This document shows, piece by piece, positions 56,155 to 64,000 of a stretch of 64,000 nt of DNA. The position numbers and the translations under genes were made by a program. Source of the DNA: Erinaceus europaeus (taxonomy: Eukaryota > Chordata > Mammalia > Eulipotyphla > Erinaceidae); assembly GCF_950295315.1 (NCBI RefSeq), contig NC_080177.1, positions 79,094,089 to 79,158,088 on the forward strand. Reading direction: 5' to 3'. The first letter of the stretch is position 1, and each line of letters opens with the position of its first letter. The notes below the pieces were generated by a model that did no database searches, was not told the DNA's origin, and saw only the letters and a program-made list of their open reading frames with translations.

Positions 56155-56395
56155 GGGGCCAGGAGATAGTTCTTCACTGGGTAGAAATGTCTAGGGGCCA
56201 GGAGATAGTTCTTCACTGAGTAGAGTGATGCCCTGCTAACCAGAGGCTCTGGGTTCAAGCACTAGTCCAACATGGAAGCCACACGGACGGCCTGGGGTAG
56301 GGGCGGCTTCATGGATGGCACAGCAGCGCTGTGTTGTCTTTCCTTTCTCGTCCCCCAACCCAACAATGTACAATAAAGAATGAAAAAACTGGTCC
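56155..56395 (+). mobile_element. SINE with tandemly duplicated head
   Basis: 'ggggccaggagatagttctt' occurs at 56156 and about 39 bp later, followed by 'ggctctgggttcaagcacta'. Confidence 0.65.
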
Positions 56396-56566
56396 AGGGA
56401 GGCTCCCCAGTGCTGCTGGACAGGTCTGAGGCCTGGGGTCCATTTCCCGGTACCGAGAAAGACAAGAAATGTCGACAGCAGGTGATATTTTGTATAGAGG
56501 GGTGTGTGTGAAACAAGACAGCAGAAGTGTCTTTGGTGATACCTGTTTAAATAAATAAAGAGAAAG

Positions 56567-56889
56567 GAGGGCTGGGAGGCAGCACACCTGGTTGCATTTA
56601 CACGTTACCATGCACAAGGATGCAGGTTCAAGGATGCCCCAGTTCTCCACCTGCAGGGAAGATGCTTCATGAACGGTGAAGCAGATCTGCAGGCCGGTTT
56701 CTCCCTCTCTCTCTCTCTCTCTCTCTCACTCTCTGAAGCAGATCTGCAGGTCTACTTATCTATCTTTCCCCTCCTCTTTCAATTTCTCTGTCCTATCAAA
56801 TCAAATAGAAAGAATTTTTAAAAAGGCCACTGGAAGCAGTGGACTCATAGTGCTGGCACAAAGCTTGAGTGACAACCCTGGTGGCAATA
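56567..56889 (+). mobile_element. SINE-B with long tail and duplicated middle
   Basis: 'ggagggctgggaggcagcac' to 'ccctggtggcaataaa'; 'gaagcagatctgcagg' is present twice around a CT repeat. Confidence 0.82.
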
Positions 56890-56904
56890 AAAAATGAATA
56901 AAAG

Positions 56905-57249
56905 AGGGGTTCAGGTGGTGGCGCAAAGCACAAGGTCCGGCCAAGGATCCCGGTTTGAGCCCCCGGCTCCCCACCTGCAGGGGGGTCATTTCACAGGCGG
57001 TGAAGCAGGTCTGCAGGTGTCTGTCTTTCTCTCCCCCTCTCTGCCTTCCCCCATCTCTCTCTATTTTTCTCTGTCCTATCCAACAACGAACGACATCAAC
57101 AGTAACAATAATAACCACAACAAGGCTACAACAACAAGGGCAACAAAAGGGGGGAAAAATGGCCTCCAGGAGCAGTGGATTCATGGTGCAGGCACTGAGC
57201 CCCGGCAATAACCCTGGAGGCAAAGATAAATAAGTAAAAATAAAATTTA
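56905..57249 (+). mobile_element. SINE-A, long-tail form, partial head, 15-bp TSD
   Basis: AAAAATGAATAAAAG occurs at 56890-56904 and 57250-57264. The head lacks the 'gcgggttaagcgcacgtg' part. Confidence 0.92.
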
Positions 57250-58173
57250 AAAAATGAATAAAAGAAAAGAAACAGGAAAATCACCACACATCCCCTAATG
57301 ATGTTTCAGTGAACAATGGAACACTGTTCCAGCAGACTATCTCCTAGCTTTGTAGCAGGTCTGTGTAACTAAACCATATAACTAAACTATAACTCTCTAG
57401 ATGAAAGTGTCCAAGGACACATTTTACAGAACATATCCTTGCTGCCAAGAAGTGGCAGCTATGGGAGAGGGAAGCAGAGCGGAGACTGGGCAGGCTAGGT
57501 GGAAATGGGGTCTCTTCAACGAAAACATTATTTATTTATTTATTTTTAATCATTTGATGGCATTAACTATTTTAGGTAATCCTTTGGGAAAGAAGCCAGT
57601 TTACCAGGGTTTCTGTCTTTCTTTTCTTTTTTTAATTTTAAAGGTGAATTTAAAATGCAACCCACGATTTGAAATGAAGAAAACGGAAATATCTGTATTC
57701 AGTTACTCTGCCCTCTTGGATAGTGAGCCAAAGAATGTTCACTGCACGTTTTGATTCTGCTGAGTTCCGTCCCTGAAAATTACAGTCCTACCACATAGCT
57801 AGACGTCCTCCAAATGTCACTGTGAGGACTGCATTTATCACAGATTCCTATGGTAGAAGGAACTTTGTCCAGCTACTTAACCCAGCCTCTGTTAGGTCCA
57901 AGTGCAGGGGAGGGGTGGCGCACGGTAACCTTGAGAACAGACAAAACACAGCCACCAGTGTCATGGCCATCTCCCCTGACCTGACGGCTCCTCTGTGACT
58001 CTTCTCCCTGTTGATGTGCACACGGGCCCCTGAGTCACCTGAGACCGACTTGGCAGTCGTCTGAACTTTAAACAGGATTTCACTGATGCAGCGATCTCTA
58101 TTCAGCCCTGACTGAAAATTCAGAAATGGTCATTGTGCTGGCAAAGCTTCCTTCATAGAAAATGAATCTTAGG

Positions 58174-58318
58174 GGCGGAGGGTAGACAGCATAATGGTTA
58201 TGCAAACAGACTCTCATGCCTGAGGCTCCAAAGTCCCAGGTTCAATCCCCCGTACCACCATAAGCGAGAACTGAACAGTGCTCTGGTTAAAAAATTTTTA
58301 AAAAAAGAAAAAAAAAAA
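58174..58318 (+). mobile_element. SINE-C with 17-bp TSD
   Basis: AGAAAATGAATCTTAGG flanks it at 58157-58173 and 58319-58335. It is complete from 'ggcggagggtagacagcata' to an A-rich tail. Confidence 0.94.
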
Positions 58319-58559
58319 AGAAAATGAATCTTAGGTGGTAAAAACAGGTGTCCTTCCGGATCAATCCTCCAGTCCCACTGCCTGAATCAAAGGGGCAAGA
58401 GGCTGATGGAACTCGTTCACCCTCAGGACGACGGTGCATCAACAGGCTAAGTTAGCAGAGACTGTCACTCATGGCCTCAGCCAAAGGCACAGAACTACTT
58501 ATTGCCAAGTAGATTTTGCTTCTTACATCTATTCCTGAGCTATATACACACATTTTCAA

Positions 58560-58985
58560 ACAAACAAAAGGAAGTAGCTTTTGACCCAGAAATACCATTC
58601 CTGCATATACAAAGAACACTTTAGAAATGATTAATGTGAAGGGACTTAGCGCCCCATGTTCAGATGTTCACAGCTGCGTTATCTACAGTAGTCAAGCCCA
58701 CCAGCAGAAGACTAGATAGGAGACAAAATGGGTGGAACTGGAGGTGAATTAAGGAGATAAAAGACACCTACAGCATGGCTCTCCTCAAGCGTGGGATAAA
58801 GACAGGCGAAGCATATGGACTTAGAAAAAAAAAGCAGTTGAACTACAAACTACCTCTAAGATTTTGTGAGCACGACAGTGGTTATTGGTGGGGGAGAAGA
58901 CAGAACTTTACTGGTGGGTGCAGTGTGGAGATATGCTTTGTCTTTTTACATAAAAAGGTCATGGTGCAAGGAAATAAAGAAATAG
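58560..58985 (+). mobile_element. L1 3' end, old
   Basis: 'tttgacccagaaataccatt' and 'gtcaagcccaccagcagaag' are typical L1 ORF2/3' UTR junction sequence. Confidence 0.68.
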
Positions 58986-58987
58986 TC

Positions 58988-59225
58988 AGGGGGCCAGGTG
59001 GGGGTGCTCCTGGTTGAGAGCACATGTTACAGTGTGCAGGGACCCAGGTTCAAGCCCCGACCCTCACCTGCAGGGGGAAAGCTTTATGAATAGTGAAGCA
59101 GGGCTGCAGGTGTCTCTCTCTCTCTCCCTCCTTCCCCAACCCTGCGCCTGCTCTCTCCCTATCACTCCTTCCCTCTCCATTTTTGGGTGTCTCTATCCAA
59201 TAAATAATTAAAAAATTAAAAAGAA
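58988..59225 (+). mobile_element. SINE-B
   Basis: 'ggggccaggtgggggtgctc' to 'tctatccaataaataattaa'. Confidence 0.87.
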
Positions 59226-59237
59226 ATAAACACACAT

Positions 59238-59290
59238 TAACAACAAGGGCAACAAATAGAAATAAGTAAATAAATAAATATTAAAAAAAT
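59238..59290 (+). mobile_element. SINE-A tail fragment
   Basis: 'taacaacaagggcaacaaat' and AAAT units only. Confidence 0.6.
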
Positions 59291-59357
59291 ATGATCACTT
59301 TTGTGCCTTAACTTCAAACCTTGAAGCATAAATTTAAAAAGAGGGGATGTCTTTTTC

Positions 59358-59493
59358 TTTAAGATCTATTTATGAATAAAAAGAGAGAAAATAAAACTAG
59401 GGCACCACTCCAACACATGTGATGCCAGGGACTGAACTAAGGACCTCGGGTTTGAAATATCACTGCTTCACCCACTATGCTACCTTTCAAGCC
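59358..59493 (-). mobile_element. SINE-D
   Basis: 'gatgccagggactgaactaa' to 'cactatgctacctttcaagc'. Confidence 0.6.
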
Positions 59494-59509
59494 AATCTTT
59501 CTTCCTTCT

Positions 59510-59632
59510 TTGCACCCTCCCCCACTCACCCCTCTACCCCACTCTGGCTTAGACTGGGGCTGGGGATTGAACCTAGGACCTTAAAGCAATAGGCTTGAGA
59601 GTCTTTTGCATAGTCATCATGCTGTCTCCCTG
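59510..59632 (-). mobile_element. SINE-C, diverged
   Basis: 'ggggattgaacctaggacct' to 'atcatgctgtctccctgttg'. Confidence 0.65.
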
Positions 59633-59769
59633 TTGTAAAGCGTAACTTTTTGAAAACCAGAGAACCTAATAAATCACGTCTTTTATTTTTTCCTTTCTCT
59701 CCCCCCCCCCACCGTGGTTTTATCTAGGAATTAGTGTCTGTACAGAACTCTGCTGCTTCCAGCAGCTAC

Positions 59770-59965
59770 CATTCTTCTAAACAGAGGACAAAAGATAGAG
59801 AGAGAAAGAGAGGGGAAGGAAGACACAGAAAGAAGGGGAGACACCATAGCACTGCTCTGCCTGTGAAGCTCAGGCCCTGCAGATGCTCCCATGTGGAGGC
59901 CCAGGCCTTGAACCTGGATCCTTGCGCATGGTAATGTGTATCTCCACCAAGTTAGCCACCTGCTG
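59770..59965 (-). mobile_element. SINE-B, diverged
   Basis: 'aaaagatagagagagaaaga' to 'gttagccacctgctgg'. Confidence 0.7.
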
Positions 59966-60264
59966 GAACACACCTCTTTGCATTTTTATAACATCTAGAA
60001 AAGCAGTGGAGATAAAATACTCATTCTGGTAAAGATCATGTCCACATATAAAGGTGACATTTCCTAATGAAAACAAGTGTTCCAATTTGCTCTACAGCAA
60101 ACTGTCAAGTGGACTTTAAATCACTTTCAAGCTCCACTCTGGTTTTATTAAGGTTTGGCATGTTCTACATAAGCATTGAAACTTGAAGCAATCAAGCCTG
60201 GAGCCCCTCTTTCTGACTTCTCCTCCCCCTCTACTCCCACTGAGGAAAAAGGGAAGAAACAGCC

Positions 60265-60495
60265 TGCCAGCACAACATAGCGGGTGAGAACATAGGCTCT
60301 GGAGACTGAGTGTCTGGATTTGAGACCTGCTCCTACCAGATTCTAGTGTGATGGGGGGGGGGGGTGTTCCTCTGAGCCTCTTTGCATGTTAGAGCTGCCC
60401 TCTGTAAAAAAAAAAAAAAAAAAAAGCAAGAACAATAATAACACCTATATCAAACAATAGTAATACCTATATCAAACAATTCTGAAGACTAATTA
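60265..60495 (+). mobile_element. MIR
   Basis: 'gaacataggctctggagact', 'ctgagcctctttgcatgt' and 'taacacctatatcaaac' follow MIR order. A G run and a 20-base A run interrupt it. Confidence 0.72.
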
Positions 60496-60499
60496 AAAT

Positions 60500-61450
60500 G
60501 TGATTTATGAACTGCAAGCTCAGACTGACAGGGACACAGAGGTCGCTAAACAGGAATATATACAGGCCCTGGGTCAGATCAACGGGGTACAGTTAGTGAT
60601 ATTTATATGCTTTCCTCATGTTTGGGAGCTACTCTCTGCCCTAATCCAGCTTTCTAGTCCTATTCTCAACTCTGACACCATCTTCCCAGACAATGTTTTT
60701 AGTCTACCTGCATGTCAGCTGTTGGGCTTAGGTGAAAATTACTAGTGTCACGGGCCCTTTGGAACATACCTAAAGACTTCCTAGCTTTTTCCCACACAGA
60801 TCCCTAATTTCATCAGCTCTGTTCCTACCTATGAGTCCCTGTTTATTAAAAAAAATTGTTCTGCTTTATATCTTTCCGCCTTTCAGCCACCAAGTTGCAG
60901 ATACTGCCATGACACCAACCTGACTTCCCCGGGCAGACAACCTCACCAATGTGTCCTGGAACCCCACCTCTCCAGAGCCCTGTCCCACTAGGGAAAGATA
61001 CAAACAGGCTGGGGGTGTGGATCCACTTGCCAATGTCCATGTTCAGGGGAGAAGCAATTAAAGAAGCCAGACCTCCCACCTTCTGCACCCCATAAAGATT
61101 TTTGGTCCATACTCCCAAGGGGATAAAGAATACAGAAGCATGGGGCCGGGTGGTGGCGCACATGGTTGAGCGCACAGGTTATAGTGTACAAGGACCCAGG
61201 TTCGAGCCCCCTTGTCCCCACCTGCACGGGGAAAGCTTTGCGAGTGGTGAATCAGGGCTGCAGGTGTCTCTCCCTCATTTGATTCTGTCTCTATTCAGTA
61301 AATAAAGATAACTGAAAAAAAAAAAAGAATAGAGAAGCTTCCAATGGAAGGCATGGGATACAGAACTCTGGTGGTGGGAACTGTATGGAATTATACCCTG
61401 GCTATCTTACAATCTTGTGAATCATTATTACATCACTAATAAAAATATAT
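60500..61450 (+). mobile_element. L1 3' UTR interrupted by a SINE-B
   Basis: Parallel to the copy at 40240-41045 ('tttgggagctactctctgcc', 'aagccagacctcccaccttc'). It resumes after the SINE at 61325 and ends 'catcactaataaaaatatat'. Confidence 0.72.
61140..61324 (+). mobile_element. SINE-B nested in L1 3' UTR
   Basis: Head 'ggggccgggtggtggcgcac'. Flanks 61126-61139 and 61325-61338 (AAGAATAcAGAAGC / AAGAATAgAGAAGC) differ by one base. Confidence 0.9.
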
Positions 61451-61820
61451 ATGATTCAGGTAAATTGTTCCACATGGTGTCTGCCTTAAATGCTGCTTAG
61501 TAAAACACTAACTGCTTTTTTTTTTTTAAATACCCAATTATGTGTGACTCACACACCTACCCATGGCTGCAGTCTGCTTTCTCCTTGCTGTTCCATGATT
61601 TGGCCACCATGCTGCTCAGTCTCTGGCCTGAAGAAAGCATCTTCTCTTCCAAGGTTCACGTCATGCTGATTCATGTAACCTGCTCTGACTATGATCCTAA
61701 AGTAGATATTATCATAGCTCTGCATTTGCAATTCTCTTATTGTGCTCATTATATTAAAACTGATGTCCATTATAGTGATGTGTGACTTTGTCTTCTTCAA
61801 GGGTAAAGACTAGGTTTCAA

Positions 61821-62023
61821 GGGGTTCAGGTGGTAGCGCACTTGGTTAAACACACACACTACAGTGTACAAGGATCCGGGTTCAAGCCCCTGGTCCCCAC
61901 CTGCAAGGAGAAAGCTTCACGAGCAGTGAAGCAGGGCTGCAGGTGTCTCTCTCTGTCTCTTTCCCTCTCTTCCCCATCCTCTCAATTTCTCTCTGCCTCT
62001 ACCCAATAGTAAACAAATAAATA
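61821..62023 (+). mobile_element. SINE-B with 16-bp TSD
   Basis: AAAGACTAgGTTTCAA and AAAGACTAtGTTTCAA flank it at 61805-61820 and 62024-62039. Confidence 0.92.
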
Positions 62024-62454
62024 AAAGACTATGTTTCAATACCTAATCTATATATTCAGTACAACATTTCAGAATCTGCAAAGAACATATATTCAAGAAG
62101 TATTTAGTAACATTTAAGTGCTCTGTGACAAAAGGAGCCTTTGATGTCTGTCCCCAGGATTTTCTACCTCTGTTGCTGGGGGCCAGGCCTCCCTGGGTCT
62201 GCGGTACCACTGCCTGCTGGACCAGCTTCTGTAGAAGAGACCCCTGGCACCCCCTCCCTGAATCTGGACCAGCCCCTCACGTCCTGCCCACACACTTGTC
62301 CTGCCCTGCACAAACTAGGTTTTCACTAAATCAAGTGTTTTCTTACTAAAAAAAAAAAATAATAAAATAAAAAAGAATAAGTATTTATTGGTTCTGAAAT
62401 TATGAAACTTACTTACAAAAGCAAAGGTATTATACTACCCAACAGAAACTAGAA

Positions 62455-62556
62455 ACTCACAGAGGACCTAATGGGGGTTGTGTTGTTATATCGAAAACTG
62501 GGAAATGTTATGCATGTACAAAACATTAATTCCCCAATAAAGAAATTTAAAAAAAG
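62455..62556 (+). mobile_element. L1 3' end (second type)
   Basis: 'aaactgggaaatgttatgca' and 'ttaattccccaataaagaaa' end in an A run, the same end as on the minus strand at 41806. Confidence 0.68.
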
Positions 62557-62873
62557 AAACCAGAAACTCTGCCATAGGCTACTTGTAAAGATGGAATGGG
62601 AAAATGAACATTACCGCTTCCCAGCGACATCTTACTGTACTGCTGCCAGCCACCGCTACTTTTACTGAAGGGTTAAGGGTTAGGGTCAGCAACACATGAA
62701 TCTGAATCCTATCAACCTTGATACAGGCCCCAAACAGGAAGCTACTTTTAAGGTTACTGGGAGGTTTAAATCAGATGATATACACAGGTTTTAGAAAACA
62801 ACTAGGCGGGTATGTATATATTTATCTAGTATGTATATATTTATCAGGTGAGATGACCTGGAAAATTTAGTTT

Positions 62874-63064
62874 AGAAATTGCTTTCAATGTGTACTTTTC
62901 TTTTTAATTCAGTTGATAGTGATATATTATGAACCAACGGTTGGACATGACGTTTAAAATCATTGTGCTCTCTGTTCATTTTGCGTGTCAGGAAGCACGG
63001 CTAATAGTCATGCCATCCATACATTCTAAATCGACTGTGAATATTCATATCTGCCATATGCAAT
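62874..63064 (+). repeat. Left arm of a long inverted repeat
   Basis: About 191 bp that recurs in reverse complement at 63505-63689. By eye the arms agree over most positions, with one 7-base gap (extra 'ttgatag'-like bases here) and scattered substitutions; roughly 75 central bases appear identical. Confidence 0.93.
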
Positions 63065-63320
63065 GTGTCAAACCCTCCAGAAACTCCCCATGCATAAGCT
63101 TGATTGTCTGGGGAACCATTTTCCAGAGAGCTGTTTAGTGTGTACTCTAAAAAAAGAGGAGAGAGATGGAACATGATTAGGATTTAGTAAACTAAATCCA
63201 GTAACATGATAAATTTAGTAAACTAAGTTTGCTGCAAATTTTTGGAGTCGCAAACTAAGTTTTTGCCACTGTGAAATCACTGGCAGACGTAGTTTCATTT
63301 AATTACTGCTACGTAATGGA

Positions 63321-63360
63321 AATGAATATTAATGAACAGTAATGAATATCAATGAACAGT
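63321..63360. repeat. 20-bp tandem duplication in the inverted-repeat spacer
   Basis: Two adjacent 20-bp units beginning 'aatgaatat' and ending 'aatgaacagt' differ at one base. Confidence 0.95.
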
Positions 63361-63504
63361 AAAAGGTCAAGAGAGGAGCCGAGAAGGATACCCTGAGGGC
63401 CTGGATATGTCACACAAGACACGTGTCATTTTCGGAGATTTCAGAATTGAGGTCCCTGTTTTCATCTGCATATGCCAAAATCTAGTCAGATGAAGGATCT
63501 TTAT

Positions 63505-63689
63505 ATTGCATGTGGCAGATATGAATATTCACAGTCTATTTAGAATGTATGGATGGCATAATTAATAGCTGTGCTTCCTGACACGCAAAATGAACAGAGA
63601 GCACAATGATTTTAAACGTCATGTCCAACCGTTGGTTCATAATATATCACTGAATTAAAAAGAGCAAGTACACATTGAAAGCAATTTCT
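63505..63689 (-). repeat. Right arm of a long inverted repeat
   Basis: Reverse complement of 62874-63064. A 440-bp spacer separates the arms. No target-site duplication is visible at the outer ends. Confidence 0.93.
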
Positions 63690-64000
63690 GTAACTGTCAT
63701 TCATTTAAGTAAGACTGGAATTTTTGATGAAGGAAATACCATCAGAACTCATTCACAAAGTGGCATTTAATAACTGAGTAATATGAATTCTACAGGGATT
63801 TTTAAAGGCTGTAACATTAAACCTAGTAGCATTCCATGACAGAATGAAACAGGGTTGAAATACTTAAAAAAAAGAATTAAAGAATACACAAATATATAAT
63901 CTAGCAACACTAGCTCACATGCCTAAATAATTTCAAGGTGGGTGTGAGTGTGCTCTGATTAGTGTATGTTCCAGATCACAACTTCACATTTTCTACCCGT

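Larger units (their letters stand above)
47561..64000 (-). other. SIPA1L1: SIPA1L1 intron upstream of exon A (partial, at least 16.4 kb)
   Basis: I looked on the minus strand for the coding segment expected before LNFQQ in this family (ending near MKLDEQ) and did not find it, so this is read as one intron leaving the window. Stretches with no identified element are 47561-47930, 48071-48400, 51736-52270, 52370-53010, 53291-53955, 54746-55770, 57265-58150, 62040-62340 and 63690-64000. Confidence 0.7.

Noticed and set aside
47561..64000. Another upstream SIPA1L1 exon
   Set aside because: No minus-strand segment resembling the expected sequence before LNFQQ was found; a near hit at 48690 ('ctccagtttcatccactttg') belongs to the L1 3' end.

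Overview
This window is vertebrate nuclear DNA, almost certainly from a hedgehog (Erinaceus or a close erinaceid). Two things support this. First, it holds well-formed exons of a mammalian gene separated by kilobase-scale GT-AG introns. Second, it is packed with tRNA-derived SINEs of the kind I associate with Erinaceidae. The species call is an inference from repeat content and was not checked against a database.

The only protein-coding gene I can support is SIPA1L1 (SPAR / SPA-1-like 1, a Rap GTPase-activating protein) on the minus strand. Six internal exons lie at 47386-47560, 35421-35524, 29970-30127, 14964-15537, 13240-13514 and 1395-1661. Each has AG and GT flanks, and phases carry through all six, giving 1,553 nt of open coding sequence. 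They encode the Rap-GAP domain, including the HIGN motif with the catalytic Asn, the region after it, the PDZ domain and the start of the low-complexity C-terminal half. The first exons, the start codon and the 3' exons lie outside the window. The region 47561-64000 is upstream intron, and 1-1394 is downstream intron.

Repeats fill much of the introns. I use four informal SINE names. SINE-A has a head like 'gggcggtagcgcagcgggttaag', then a CT-rich body and 'gtcctatccaacaa'; the long form ends in a 'ggcctccaggagcagtgg ... aaccctggaggcaaa' tail. SINE-B has a 'gggccaggtggtggcgcacctggtt' head and ends 'tctatccaataaataaa'. SINE-C has 'gacagcataatggttatgc ... actctcatgcctgaggctcc' and ends 'gagcagtgctctgg'. 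SINE-D covers other, divergent tRNA-like heads. Minus-strand copies read as the reverse complement. Many have perfect 11-17 bp target-site duplications (TSDs). L1 3' ends form the second major class, and a copy at 48410-49140 links the recurring 3' untranslated sequence to an L1 ORF2 C-terminus. Old MIR copies are present as well.

The most notable structures are three solo LTR-like insertions. Those at 20558-21266 and 38220-38623 each interrupt a SINE and are flanked by perfect 6-bp TSDs; the one at 49628-50075 sits inside an L1 3' UTR. Another is a long inverted repeat of about 190 bp per arm around a 440-bp spacer (62874-63689) that matches none of the repeat families seen here. I found no non-coding RNA gene, CRISPR array, prokaryotic feature or second protein-coding gene.
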